Part shown: positions 19,587-27,996 of the stretch, in pieces
Numbering within the stretch: position 1 is the stretch's first letter
Layout of the letters: each line of letters opens with the position of its first letter
Assembly: GCA_013287275.1 (NCBI GenBank)
Contig: JABDED010000021.1
Location: 1 to 41,347 of the forward strand
Direction: 5' to 3'
DNA length: 41,347 nucleotides
From: Betaproteobacteria bacterium
GTDB lineage: Bacteria > Pseudomonadota > Gammaproteobacteria > Burkholderiales > Burkholderiaceae_D
Position numbers and translations under genes: made by a program
The notes under the pieces: model-generated
The model's input: the letters and a program-made list of their open reading frames with translations, nothing else
Told to the model about the DNA's origin: nothing
Database searches by the model: none

Positions 19587-20501
19587 ATGGAAAATCTCGC
19601 CGCGCTGGTCGCCGCCTCCATCAACTCCGGCACGCCGCTATTGATTGCCGCGCTGGGCCTGCTGATCAATGAAAGGGCCGGCGTGCTGAACCTGGGCGCG
19701 GAAGGCATGATGCTGGTCGCCGCCATCGCCGGTTTTGCGGTCGGTTACCAGACCCACAGCCCCCTGCTCGGCTTTGCCGCCGGCGCCGTCGCCGGCATGC
19801 TGATGTCCAGCCTGTTTGCATGGCTGGCGCTGGTGCTGGCCACCAACCAGGTCGCCACCGGCCTGGCCCTGTCCATCTTCGGCGCCGGCCTGTCGGCCTT
19901 TATCGGACAATCCTTTGTCGGCATGTCACTGACGATCAAGCCTACCCCTATCCCATATTTGTCGGAGCTGCCTTTCGTCGGCGTGGCGCTGTTCAGCCAC
20001 CACTGGATCGTGTATTTCAGCCTGTTCCTGTGCGCCGCCATCATCTGGTTCCTGTACCGCACCCGCGCCGGCCTGGTGTTGCGCTCCATAGGCGAATCGC
20101 CGGAATCGGCGCATGCGCTGGGCTACCCGGTGCGCAGCATACGCTTTGCCGCGTTGCTGTTCGGCGGTGCCTGCTGCGGCGTGGCCGGCGCTTATCTGTC
20201 GCTGGTCTACACGCCGATGTGGGTGGAGGGACTGGTCGCCGGCCGCGGCTGGATCGCGCTGGCGCTGACCACCTTCGCCACCTGGCGTCCGGCCCGGGTC
20301 TTGCTGGGCGCGCTATTATTTGGTAGCGTGACCATATTGCAATTCCATTTCCAGGCGATAGGCATAGCGATACCCTCGCAGATCCTGTCAATGCTGCCGT
20401 ATGTCGCCACTATCGTGGTGCTGGTGCTGATTTCGCGTAATCCCGACTGGATACGCCTGAATATGCCGGCTTCGCTGGGTAAGCCTTTCCGTCCCGGCTA
20501 G
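19587..20501 (+). CDS. Permease 2 of the nucleoside/purine ABC importer
   Basis: This 304-residue polytopic membrane protein of the same permease family (YufQ/NupC-like) has the typical start with LLIAALGLLINERAGVLNLG and AEGMMLVAAIAGFAVGY, and IGESPESAHALGYPVRSIRF in the cytoplasmic coupling region. It forms the transmembrane pathway with permease 1. The operon order of ATPase, permease, permease and lipoprotein is common for BMP-type importers. No defects are visible. Confidence 0.93.
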   Translation: MENLAALVAASINSGTPLLIAALGLLINERAGVLNLGAEGMMLVAAIAGFAVGYQTHSPLLGFAAGAVAGMLMSSLFAWLALVLATNQVATGLALSIFGAGLSAFIGQSFVGMSLTIKPTPIPYLSELPFVGVALFSHHWIVYFSLFLCAAIIWFLYRTRAGLVLRSIGESPESAHALGYPVRSIRFAALLFGGACCGVAGAYLSLVYTPMWVEGLVAGRGWIALALTTFATWRPARVLLGALLFGSVTILQFHFQAIGIAIPSQILSMLPYVATIVVLVLISRNPDWIRLNMPASLGKPFRPG

Positions 20502-20577
20502 ACGGATGTTTTGCCGGACTGTATTTTAAGCTCTGTTGTAAATCGGGTAGTCCCATTCATTTGAAAAGGAAGCATCC

Positions 20578-21723
20578 ATGAAATTCACTCGTCGACATAC
20601 GCTGGCAGCAGCACTGTCAGTGGCCGTGCTCAGCCTGTTCGGCTGCGGCAAGAAAGAGGAAGCCAAACCTGCCGCCTCGGTAACTGCAGCCGCGCCTGCG
20701 CCGGCCGAGAAAAAGGGCGAGCCGCTGAAAGTGGCCTTCGTGTATGTCGGCCCGGTAGGCGACGCCGGCTGGACCTTTGCGCATGACGCCGCGCGCAAGT
20801 CCGTGGAAGCCAAATACGGCAGCAAGGTGCAGACCTCGTTCGTGGAAAACATCCCGGAAAGCGCCGCCGATGCCGAGCGTGTGATGCGCGACCTGGCAAC
20901 GCAGGGCAACAAGCTGATTTTCGGCACCACCTTCGGCTATATGGAAGCGATGCTGAAAGTGGCGAAGGACTTCCCGGACGTCAAGTTCGAACACGCGACC
21001 GGCTATAAAACCGCCCCCAACCTGGCCCAGTATGACGTGCGCACCTATGAAGGCGCCTACCTGGCCGGCGTAGCCGCAGGCAAGCTGACCAAGTCCAACA
21101 AGCTCGGCGTGGTCGGTTCGGTTCCCATCCCGGAAGTGCTGCGCAATATCAACTCCTTCACGCTCGGTGCAAGATCGGTCAATCCCAAGATCACGACCAA
21201 GGTGGTCTGGGTCAACAAATGGTTTGATCCGGGCAAGGAACGCGAAGCCGCGATCACGCTGATAGGCCAGGGTGTGGACGTGCTGATGCAAAATACCGAC
21301 TCCGCCGCGGTGGTCCAGACCGCCGAGGAAAAGGGCGTGGCCGCATTCGGCTGGGATAGCGACATGAGCAAGTTCGGTGAAAAAGCGCACATGGCAGCCT
21401 CGGTCATCGACTGGAGCGTGTACTACAACAAACGGGTAGGCGAAGTGCTGGACGGCACCTGGAAAAGCGACACCACCTGGTGGGGCCTGAAAGAAGGCAT
21501 GATAGACCTGAAAGCCTTTAACGCCAGCCTGAGCGAAGACATCAAGAAAGCCATCGCCGACAAGCGCCAGGGCGTCATCGACGGCACCGCGCCCATCTGG
21601 AAAGGCCCGATCAAGGACAATACCGGCAAGGAAGTGCTGCCCAAGGACAAGGTCGCCGACGACAAATTCCTGCACGACATCATCTTCTACGTGGAAGGTG
21701 TAGAGGGCAAGGTACCGGGCTGA
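20578..21723 (+). CDS. BMP-family substrate-binding lipoprotein of the ABC importer
   Basis: This 381-residue lipoprotein captures substrate for the importer. The N-terminus has twin Arg, a hydrophobic stretch and the lipobox LFGC (Cys at about residue 22), then an Ala/Pro/Lys-rich spacer to about 45. The BMP domain follows: VAFVYVGPVGDAGWTFAHD, VENIPESAADAERVM, YEGAYLAGVAAGKLTKSNK and VGSVPIPEVLRNINSF. Relatives bind purine nucleosides or other purine-related ligands. It is the last gene of the operon and a terminator follows within 40 bp. It is only distantly similar to the orphan BMP protein at 12998-14005, which lacks the lipobox. Confidence 0.93.
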   Translation: MKFTRRHTLAAALSVAVLSLFGCGKKEEAKPAASVTAAAPAPAEKKGEPLKVAFVYVGPVGDAGWTFAHDAARKSVEAKYGSKVQTSFVENIPESAADAERVMRDLATQGNKLIFGTTFGYMEAMLKVAKDFPDVKFEHATGYKTAPNLAQYDVRTYEGAYLAGVAAGKLTKSNKLGVVGSVPIPEVLRNINSFTLGARSVNPKITTKVVWVNKWFDPGKEREAAITLIGQGVDVLMQNTDSAAVVQTAEEKGVAAFGWDSDMSKFGEKAHMAASVIDWSVYYNKRVGEVLDGTWKSDTTWWGLKEGMIDLKAFNASLSEDIKKAIADKRQGVIDGTAPIWKGPIKDNTGKEVLPKDKVADDKFLHDIIFYVEGVEGKVPG

Positions 21724-21760
21724 TCACAAGCCTGGCATGACCCGCAATAATGACAACAAG

Positions 21761-21792
21761 AACGGCTGACTTCAGAGTCAGCCGTTTTTTAT
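21761..21792 (+). terminator. Rho-independent terminator of the ABC operon
   Basis: AACGGCTGACT (21761-21771) and AGTCAGCCGTT (21776-21786) form a perfect 11-bp stem with a TCAG loop, followed directly by a T run. It lies 37 bp after the stop of the lipoprotein gene. Confidence 0.93.
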
Positions 21793-21842
21793 TACGGATC
21801 CATGGCTTATACTGGCGACACGGCAAGCCACCAGGAACCACC

Positions 21843-22076
21843 ATGTCAGACAATGAAGCAGCAACAGAACAGGCCAGGCAAACCCTGGCCGACTACCACC
21901 AGCTCCTGCTGACGCAATTACAGCATGAACGCGCCCGCGCCAATCCCGATCCCGAGACGCTGGCGGAACTGGAAGAACACCAGCTGGAAGTGCTGCGCGA
22001 GCAGCAGTCGCTGACGCCGGCCGTGATTAAAAAAGCGCTGACCGTGTATGCGCCGTTCTTGCAGGCGATGCTGTAA
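21843..22076 (+). CDS. Small acidic helical protein, function unknown
   Basis: This 77-residue, largely helical and charged protein (MSDNEAATEQARQTLADYHQ at the start, PAVIKKALTVYAPFLQAML at the end) has no signal peptide or membrane segment. AGGA lies 6 bases before the ATG. It precedes the DUF4287-like gene by 29 bp, so they may be co-transcribed. I do not recognise the family. The strong ribosome site and the codon use, which matches that of its neighbours, support it as real. Confidence 0.7.
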   Translation: MSDNEAATEQARQTLADYHQLLLTQLQHERARANPDPETLAELEEHQLEVLREQQSLTPAVIKKALTVYAPFLQAML

Positions 22077-22105
22077 GCAGCAATAGAAAAACCGGGAGAA
22101 GAATA

Positions 22106-22681
22106 ATGGGAAAAGTGGAAGATGCCATTGCGACGCAGTTGGCCAATATCCAGCAGCGCACCGGAAAGTCCCTGGAAGAGCTGGCAAGGATAGCCAGGGA
22201 ATGCGGTCACAGCAAGCACGGCGAGATACGCGATTACCTGAAGACCGCGCTGGGCCTGGGCCACGGCGACGCCAACACGCTGACCCACCATGTGCTGAAA
22301 TCCGAGGCCGCCAGGCCCTCCACAGAAGGCAATGCCGCAGATGCAGACGTCGTGGACGCACTGTATGCCGGCCCCAAGGCGGCGCTCAGGCCGATACACG
22401 ATGCGGTGATGGCAGAATTGGCCGGCTTCGGCGAATTTGAAATCTCTCCCAAGAAAACCTACCTCAGCCTGCGCCGCAAGAAACAGTTTGCGATGCTGGG
22501 GCCGGCCACCAATACCCGGGTGGAACTGGGCCTGAACATCAAGTCGCTGCCGGCCAGCGAACGCCTGCTGGAACAAGCCGCCGGCGGCATGTGCAATTAC
22601 AAGGTCAGACTCAGCAAGCCCGAAGAAGTAAACGCCGAACTGATCTCCTGGATCAAACAGGCGTATGCGAATGCAGGCTAA
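22106..22681 (+). CDS. DUF4287/DUF5655-type conserved protein
   Basis: This 191-residue soluble protein has an N-terminal DUF4287-like part (residues about 10-60: RTGKSLEELARIARECG, then KHGEIRDYLKTALGLGHGDA) and a C-terminal DUF5655-like part (about 75-190: SPKKTYLSLRRKKQFAMLG). This two-domain arrangement is widespread in bacteria without an established function. It has a good ribosome site (GGGAGAAG) and is probably cytoplasmic. Assignment is from memory of the family sequences. Confidence 0.8.
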   Translation: MGKVEDAIATQLANIQQRTGKSLEELARIARECGHSKHGEIRDYLKTALGLGHGDANTLTHHVLKSEAARPSTEGNAADADVVDALYAGPKAALRPIHDAVMAELAGFGEFEISPKKTYLSLRRKKQFAMLGPATNTRVELGLNIKSLPASERLLEQAAGGMCNYKVRLSKPEEVNAELISWIKQAYANAG

Positions 22682-22707
22682 ATCATCAACCCCATAACCG
22701 TCATTTT

Positions 22708-22959
22708 ATGAGCATCAAATTAAGCAAAGAAGTAGAAGACCGCCTGATAGGCTCGATACAACGCTACGTGTCCGAAAACATGGATGAGAGCATAGGCGAA
22801 CTGAAGGCGCGCCTGTTCCTGGATTTTTGCGTGAAAGAGATAGGCGCCAGCGTCTACAACCAGGCAATACTGGACGCGCAATCGCATATGCAGGATAAGG
22901 TAGCCGAGATGGATGGCGCCTGTTATGAAACTGAGTTCGGTTATTGGAAGAAGTCCTAA
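22708..22959 (+). CDS. DUF2164-family small protein
   Basis: This 83-residue protein (begins MSIKLSKEVEDRLIGSIQRY, with LKARLFLDFCVKEIGASVYN in the middle) fits the DUF2164 family of small bacterial proteins of unknown function. The start at 22708 matches the family N-terminus, although the frame extends upstream over the previous gene. It lies 26 bp downstream of the DUF4287-like gene and is the last GC-rich gene before the AT-rich islet. Confidence 0.8.
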   Translation: MSIKLSKEVEDRLIGSIQRYVSENMDESIGELKARLFLDFCVKEIGASVYNQAILDAQSHMQDKVAEMDGACYETEFGYWKKS

Positions 22960-23046
22960 CAAGGCTATTTCAGTGCCAACTTAGCTTTCTACGTCGACAG
23001 GTTGGCCCCCTGATTTCATCAACTAACCGATAAAAGGAAGCCAGCA

Positions 23047-23844
23047 ATGGTAAAAAAACCCAGATTTCTAATAGCATATTGGATAGTGTTCGCTGGATTG
23101 ATGGCAATCGCAGTTTTATCGGTATATCTTAAGATCGTCGCACTCACAAACCTAGTGCTGCTTGTACTACCTATAGGTTCAGCTATTATTGGGGCATCAA
23201 TTTCAAATGCACTTAGCATGCAACGTGAATACGATGCTGAACGAGCAGAGCAATTACGCGCATTGGAATGGACCTGTTTTGTGATATTTCGCCAACGAAA
23301 CGCGCTTCGCTCACTTGCACAACATATGGAGGCCTATCGAATGGACGGCATGCGATGGTCTAGCCTCCCGGCAATAACATCGCCAGATTATTCAGATGTC
23401 CGTTACGATATGCCATCATTGGCATTTTTGTTGAAAACCGCAGAGATTCAAGTTGTTTTAGACTTGACTATCGAGCAGGAAAGATTTGAAGCTGCTCTGA
23501 ACACTGTCGCGATTAGAAGCAAATTCTTGGTTGACGAATTACAGCCTATGACTTCCAAATCAGGCGTTTCAAATTCGAAATTGAGTGAAGCGCAAGCTTT
23601 TCAAGTATATGGAGAACGAATCTATAGAACCGCTGTTCAATATACTGACGCTATGTTCGAACATATCGATACTGCGATCCAATCCAATTTCTCTCTACAT
23701 CAGAGACTTCACAAAATGGCAAAATGCTTGTTTCCCAAAAACGTGTTTGCCAGTATAAGTCAAGAGGAAAAGGACTCATTGGAGATGACCACCGCGTTAG
23801 AAATGGAAGTTGCTGCGAAGTCAAAAACTCAGTCAAAACCGTAA
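23047..23844 (+). CDS. Unrecognised membrane-anchored protein of the AT-rich islet (gene A)
   Basis: This 265-residue protein has two predicted N-terminal transmembrane helices (about 8-28 and 33-55: LIAYWIVFAGLMAIAVLSVY, then ALTNLVLLVLPIGSAIIGAS) and a mostly helical cytoplasmic region with no motif I recognise. The ribosome site (AAAGGAAG) is good. Base composition and codon use are clearly more AT-rich than in genes up to 22959 and from 25130 onward, suggesting horizontal acquisition. The next gene is on the same strand and may be its partner. Membrane-anchored helical proteins paired with a second protein occur in phage-defence loci, but nothing here proves that role. Confidence 0.7.
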   Translation: MVKKPRFLIAYWIVFAGLMAIAVLSVYLKIVALTNLVLLVLPIGSAIIGASISNALSMQREYDAERAEQLRALEWTCFVIFRQRNALRSLAQHMEAYRMDGMRWSSLPAITSPDYSDVRYDMPSLAFLLKTAEIQVVLDLTIEQERFEAALNTVAIRSKFLVDELQPMTSKSGVSNSKLSEAQAFQVYGERIYRTAVQYTDAMFEHIDTAIQSNFSLHQRLHKMAKCLFPKNVFASISQEEKDSLEMTTALEMEVAAKSKTQSKP

Positions 23845-23875
23845 GCCGTATTCCAAAGGCTCCAAGATACCCTTA

Positions 23876-23898
23876 GTAGGGCAATAATATTGCCCTAC
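23876..23898. repeat. Short GTAG palindrome between the two islet genes
   Basis: GTAGGGCAATA-A-TATTGCCCTAC is an 11-bp perfect inverted repeat around one base. Like the longer elements elsewhere in the window it opens with GTAG, the mark of REP sequences. It contains the TTG codon at 23890 that would be the longest start for the next gene, which makes that start unlikely. Confidence 0.65.
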
Positions 23899-23958
23899 CG
23901 ATTGCGGCTACGGCCTTGGCACCGCGCTCCATTGACGTCACGCGAAGAGAAAATCAAG

Positions 23959-24903
23959 GTGAAAAAATTCAAAGAGTGGGAGGGCAAGGAGCCTAAAGAC
24001 AACGCACATTATTTGCTAAAAACCTTGAAGCGCTCCGAACAGTGGACAATCAAAATTGTCTACCACACACAATGGCGGAAATTTGTAACGAATAAAGGCT
24101 TATCCGCAAATCAAGTTAGCTATTTCAAACTTTATTTTCAGGAAGTACATGCACGCTATTATTTAACGGTTATAAAAGGAGGCGTTTACGTCACAGGTGC
24201 TCGATTGATAAGAAATTATTTTCTTTCAAAGGCCAACGAAAATTTGAGATCTGTACTCGGAGCGCTTCGACCTTATAATCTGACCGTTTTTGTTCAAGGC
24301 GTTCGCTCACAAATTGAACTCAACGCGTTGTTAAATAAATTCATCAAAGACCCTAGCTATCACAAGCAACATCTTCTCTTGAATGAGGATAGAAAACGGG
24401 TCAAAGAAATTCCTACGACTATCAATGTACATACCCTCGTCGAAGCTCTTGAGTCGGACATAATTCCGTACCGTGAAATGTATCACACGCTGAGTTTGCT
24501 ACTTCATCCAAACCCTTCGGCAATCAAATTTTATGCTCAAGCGGAGAAAGACCCATTCAAAGATGGACCAAACATCCGTAGGCCAAATTTGAGTTTCTAC
24601 TTCGTAGAAACAATAGCTGAGACAGACGCAACATCGAAATGGTTCTCCAACGTGGTTTGGTCATTTTTAACATGCATCGAGCATTTTCTTATTCTCTTTG
24701 ATGCACTTAAAAACGAATTCCACTTGAATGAAGATGAAGAAAAGGAACATAACGTATTTGCAATGGCGGAATTTATGGGACATTATAAGAAAGAAATATC
24801 ACATGCGCTCAATAAAGCGGCTAGAGAAAATACGGACAAGCAAGAAGTGTTAAATAAAGTCTTCGAGCATTTGCTAAGCAAGAATAAAGACGATTGCGTG
24901 TAA
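23959..24903 (+). CDS. Unrecognised protein of the AT-rich islet (gene B)
   Basis: The product has about 314 residues if it starts at GTG 23959, or 337 from TTG 23890, which lies inside a palindrome. It is Lys-rich and helical with no signal peptide. The segment YHTLSLLLHPNPSAIKFYAQ near residue 178 recalls the Y-x2-LS-x3-HP pattern of DUF5677-like proteins, some of which have been linked to HEPN-type domains. This resemblance is weak and only by eye. The gene shares the low-GC composition of gene A and probably forms a unit with it. A WSFLTCIEHFLILFDALK segment may be a buried helix. No in-frame ATG occurs until well inside the protein, so the start is uncertain. Confidence 0.65.
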   Translation: MKKFKEWEGKEPKDNAHYLLKTLKRSEQWTIKIVYHTQWRKFVTNKGLSANQVSYFKLYFQEVHARYYLTVIKGGVYVTGARLIRNYFLSKANENLRSVLGALRPYNLTVFVQGVRSQIELNALLNKFIKDPSYHKQHLLLNEDRKRVKEIPTTINVHTLVEALESDIIPYREMYHTLSLLLHPNPSAIKFYAQAEKDPFKDGPNIRRPNLSFYFVETIAETDATSKWFSNVVWSFLTCIEHFLILFDALKNEFHLNEDEEKEHNVFAMAEFMGHYKKEISHALNKAARENTDKQEVLNKVFEHLLSKNKDDCV

Positions 24904-25129
24904 GTCGAATGCGAAGGCAACTTGTCGACCCACCTTTGGGTCTAGAAACGACCGTTAATGCTACAGTTCTGTTGATTATCGTAGCCAAGCCGAATGACTA
25001 CTTCGAGTAAGCCGCCGGACATCTAACGCGAAATGTCAGACAAAGCCCAAGCCACGACACCTAATTGCATAGCACTCTATTAGAATTGACGTAAAAAGCC
25101 CCCTCCCCAAATAACCATCCGGCCACTCC
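24904..25129. other. AT-rich spacer closing the islet
   Basis: No gene was recognised here. GACCCA (24927-24932) and TGGGTC (24937-24942) form a 6-bp hairpin without a T run, so it is a poor terminator. Composition rises to the genome level close to 25100, which marks the right edge of the AT-rich islet approximately. Confidence 0.4.
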
Positions 25130-25699
25130 ATGAATATTTCGAACCTCGATACTTCAGCGACGAATATTGCCAGCGCACAGCGCGAAATGCGCTTCGGTTA
25201 TTACGGTGGAGCGCCCGGCATGCTTATCTCTGCATTGGTGTGGTTCGGGGCAGGAATGGTCTCCTTGCTTATCTCACCGGGGCGCGCCATCTGGATTCTT
25301 TTTATTGGCGGGATGTTCATCCATCCAGCTTCGATGCTATTTTGCAGGGCCATTGGCAGGCCGGGGAAACATGCTTCGGGCAACCCCTTAGGTGCGCTGG
25401 CGTTGGCTAGTACGTTCTGGTTGATTTTTTCCTTGCCATTGGCCTACGCGGCGTCCCTGGTTCGTATCGAATGGTTTTTCCCGGCCATGCTCTTGGTGAT
25501 AGGTGGCCGCTATCTGACTTTTTCGACCATTTTTGGCACCCGTATATATTGGGTATGCGGCATGGCGCTTGCGATAGCAAGCTACGCATTGGCGGCGGCG
25601 CATGCGGCGCCTGAGCTGGGTGCATTTGGCGGCTCTGCCATTGAGGCGTCCTTTGCCGCCTTTATCTTTATCGTCACACGTCGTGAAACTGCGGCGTGA
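25130..25699 (+). CDS. DUF7010-like integral membrane protein
   Basis: This 189-residue protein has about five or six transmembrane helices. The N-terminal QREMRFGYYGGAPGMLISAL and the later GGMFIHPASMLFCRAIGR resemble the DUF7010 family of small bacterial membrane proteins of unknown function. It is GC-rich, unlike the islet to its left, and stands alone on this strand before a convergent LysR gene. No clear ribosome site precedes the ATG at 25130. The family assignment is by memory. Confidence 0.75.
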   Translation: MNISNLDTSATNIASAQREMRFGYYGGAPGMLISALVWFGAGMVSLLISPGRAIWILFIGGMFIHPASMLFCRAIGRPGKHASGNPLGALALASTFWLIFSLPLAYAASLVRIEWFFPAMLLVIGGRYLTFSTIFGTRIYWVCGMALAIASYALAAAHAAPELGAFGGSAIEASFAAFIFIVTRRETAA

Positions 25700-25879
25700 G
25701 CAATTGACTGTTCTGCCTGACAGGGCAAGCGGCCCGCTTCGCAGCAGCGGGCACGCGGGACCGCAAACGCAACAAGGGCTTAGCGATTAGAGAGCGCGCT
25801 TTGTAGCGCTTCGGCTGTCGCCTTGATGGATAAAGGACATACGCTCAAACGGAGCCGATCCAGCCGCGGCTCCGGCAGC

Positions 25880-26866
25880 CTATTTCCACCATGCCGCCTT
25901 CAACTCATTCAGCATGCCGCCGGTCATCTCTTCCGCCGACTTGCCCATGATCTCGCGCGAAGCGTCGGCGACGATCTTGCGCAGCCACTGCACTTCGGCG
26001 GCGGCGTGCGAGCGTTCATGCCATAACATGAAGAAGCGCATCTTCGGCATGGGGACCGGCATGGGCAGCACTGCGATCGGCCACTGGCCGGCGAAGTGCA
26101 TGGCAAAGCTGCGGCTGGTGGTGAAGATCAGGTCGGTCTTGGACAGCACATACGGCACCATGCCGAAATACGGTATCGTCATCCGGATTTGCCGTTTCAG
26201 CCCCTGCTCCGCCAGTGCGCTGTCGATGATGCTGCGATGTCCCATCATGTAGGGCGTAGGCGCCAGGTGCGCCATTTCCAGGTAATACTTCAGCGACAGG
26301 CCTTTTTTCACGACCGGATGCTCTTTATTGATCATGCATACCAGCTCGTCCTCGAACAGGTGCGCCAGGTGCAGGTGCTGCGGCAGGTCCGGCCAGTTGC
26401 CTATCACCACATCCAGTTCGCCGCCTTCCAGTGCCGATGAATAATCGAAACCCGCGTTCAGAGAATGCACGACCAGGCCGGCATTGGGCGCCTGTTCGCG
26501 CACTTTTTCCATGATCAGCGGGATCAGCAGCACGCTCAGGTAATCCGGTGCGCCCAGATGGAATATCCTTTGCGTCTGCGCCGGCAGGAAGGCCGGCGCC
26601 GGATTGGAGATGCTCTCCATCACGCTCAGGCCCTGCTTGGCCAGCAACAGCAGTTCTTCGCCGCGCTCGGTCGCGGTCATGCCCGATTTGCCCCTGACTA
26701 GGATGGCGTCGCCGGTGATCTCGCGCAGGCGTTTCAGCATATTGCTGATCGCGGGCTGCGATTGTCCCAGTTTCATCGCGGTGCGCGTGACGCTGCGCTC
26801 CACCAGCAGGGTGTGCAGCACACGCAGCAAATTGGTGTCCAGATGATCGTGCGGTCGGTTGCTCAT
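25880..26866 (-). CDS. LysR-family transcriptional regulator 2
   Basis: This 328-residue LysR-type protein has its helix-turn-helix at about 10-65 (LLRVLHTLLVERSVTRTAMK, then LGQSQPAISNMLKRLREITG), followed by the effector-binding domain (about 95-305). The subgroup resembles the NodD/PcpR/NahR-like branch, whose members sense aromatic or other small molecules. It has no divergent target within 1.5 kb on the opposite strand, so its regulon is unclear. Its convergent neighbour is the DUF7010-like gene, and an inverted repeat at 26941-26956 upstream may be its own operator. Confidence 0.9.
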   Translation of the reverse strand: MSNRPHDHLDTNLLRVLHTLLVERSVTRTAMKLGQSQPAISNMLKRLREITGDAILVRGKSGMTATERGEELLLLAKQGLSVMESISNPAPAFLPAQTQRIFHLGAPDYLSVLLIPLIMEKVREQAPNAGLVVHSLNAGFDYSSALEGGELDVVIGNWPDLPQHLHLAHLFEDELVCMINKEHPVVKKGLSLKYYLEMAHLAPTPYMMGHRSIIDSALAEQGLKRQIRMTIPYFGMVPYVLSKTDLIFTTSRSFAMHFAGQWPIAVLPMPVPMPKMRFFMLWHERSHAAAEVQWLRKIVADASREIMGKSAEEMTGGMLNELKAAWWK

Positions 26867-27210
26867 TATTCAGCGTGTCAGTTCCAGGGGCGTCCGGCCA
26901 AAACAGGGATTTTTGGCCACATATGCATACTTTTAACCAGACTAAACCAAATTAGTTTATGTGAATAGCCTTAATTGCGTTATTCGCCGGATCGCCTTTG
27001 CTGCAACCCAGGTACACAAACCGGCCTCACACTCTCTTTCCGTGTGTGTAGCTGTAAAGCAGAAACGGCATTGCCGATTATTGCCGGTTATTGCCGATTG
27101 GCAGTGGCACTCTTGCAACGGAAAGAACAATTCATCTGCAAGCGGCATCTTTATTCAGGCGCAGCAAAGGGCCGTAACCATTTTACTCCGCATCATGCAA
27201 GATAAGCCCG
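26867..27210. other. Intergenic region with a LysR-type palindrome and a 10-bp tandem repeat
   Basis: No credible gene was found here. ACTAA-ACCAAA-TTAGT (26941-26956) is an inverted repeat 75 bp upstream of the LysR start. ATTGCCGATT, ATTGCCGGTT and ATTGCCGATT stand in tandem at 27070-27099, three nearly identical 10-bp units. The overlapping open frames here look like noise: they lack ribosome sites and change frame across the repeat. Confidence 0.5.
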
Positions 27211-27996
27211 TCAGGCTTGAAGCTCGCAGGGCACGCAGACGTCGCCGTCGACAAAGACCTTCAATTCTCCGGGCTGGAACTGGATCCAGGTTTCGTTATT
27301 GGTCAGCGGCTCGGTGACGATCACCGCCACCCGGTCCCTTGGCGTGGTCACTTCGGCAAAATCCACCGACACCTCTTCATCCGACAGCTTGGCCGTGGTA
27401 AATGGATACTGGCGCACGATATAGTGCAGCTTGGTGGAGCAATGCACGAACAGCGCCTCGCCGTTGGACAGCATCATATTGAAGGTGCCGTAGCCGGCGA
27501 TTTCCGCCGTCACCTGCTGCAGGAAGGCGCTCAGCTCGGCCAGCGCCGGCGGCACCTCGCCGAAGTGCCTGCGCATTTTTTGCAGCAGGTAGCAAAAGGC
27601 GCGCTCGCTGTCGGTATTGCCGACCGGCTTATAGGCGCCGTCCAACACCGGATCGAACTCCTTCAAGTCGCCGTTGTGCGCAAACACCCAGTAGCGCCCC
27701 CAGCACTCGCGCACAAACGGATGGCAGTTTTCCAGCGTGACCTGCCCTTGGGTCGCCTTGCGTATATGGGCTATCACGTTTTTTGATTTGATCGGGTAGC
27801 GCTTGATCAGCTCGGCGATCGGCGACTCCACCGCCGCCTGGTGGTCGACAAAATGGCGCACACCGTTGCCTTCGAAAAAGGCGATGCCCCAGCCGTCCTT
27901 GTGCTCATCGGTACGGCCGCCGCGGGTGGCAAAGCCGGTAAAGCTGAACACGATATCGGTCGGGGTATTGCAATTCATTCCTAGCAGCTGGCACAT
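27211..27996 (-). CDS. Class II glutamine amidotransferase (YafJ-like)
   Basis: This 261-residue N-terminal-nucleophile hydrolase domain protein starts MCQLLGMNCNTPTDIVFSF. Cys2 becomes the N-terminal catalytic Cys after Met removal, so translation must start at 27996 and not at the upstream TTG. Other family features are the FATRGGRTDEHKDGWGIAFF segment near residue 21 and the NGDL segment (FAHNGDLKEF) near residue 103. YafJ-type proteins have no synthase domain attached and their acceptor substrate is not well established. It stands alone, convergent with the LysR2 unit only in a loose sense, and divergent from the purine permease at 28429. Confidence 0.9.
   Translation of the reverse strand: MCQLLGMNCNTPTDIVFSFTGFATRGGRTDEHKDGWGIAFFEGNGVRHFVDHQAAVESPIAELIKRYPIKSKNVIAHIRKATQGQVTLENCHPFVRECWGRYWVFAHNGDLKEFDPVLDGAYKPVGNTDSERAFCYLLQKMRRHFGEVPPALAELSAFLQQVTAEIAGYGTFNMMLSNGEALFVHCSTKLHYIVRQYPFTTAKLSDEEVSVDFAEVTTPRDRVAVIVTEPLTNNETWIQFQPGELKVFVDGDVCVPCELQA

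Noticed and set aside
20617-21675. 352-codon open frame antisense to the BMP lipoprotein gene
   Set aside because: The plus-strand gene has a lipobox, family motifs and operon context, so the antisense frame is a compositional artefact.
23890-23958. TTG start giving gene B 23 extra residues
   Set aside because: The TTG lies inside a GTAG palindrome and the added residues look unlike the rest of the protein, so a start at GTG 23959 is preferred, though this is not proven.
24927-24942. Hairpin GACCCA/TGGGTC as an islet terminator or attachment site
   Set aside because: The stem has only 6 bp, no T run follows, and no matching copy was seen at the left edge of the islet.
26961-27317. 118-codon plus-strand frame containing the 10-bp tandem repeat
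   Set aside because: It has no ribosome site, a low-complexity basic C-terminus, and overlaps the end of the well-supported amidotransferase gene.
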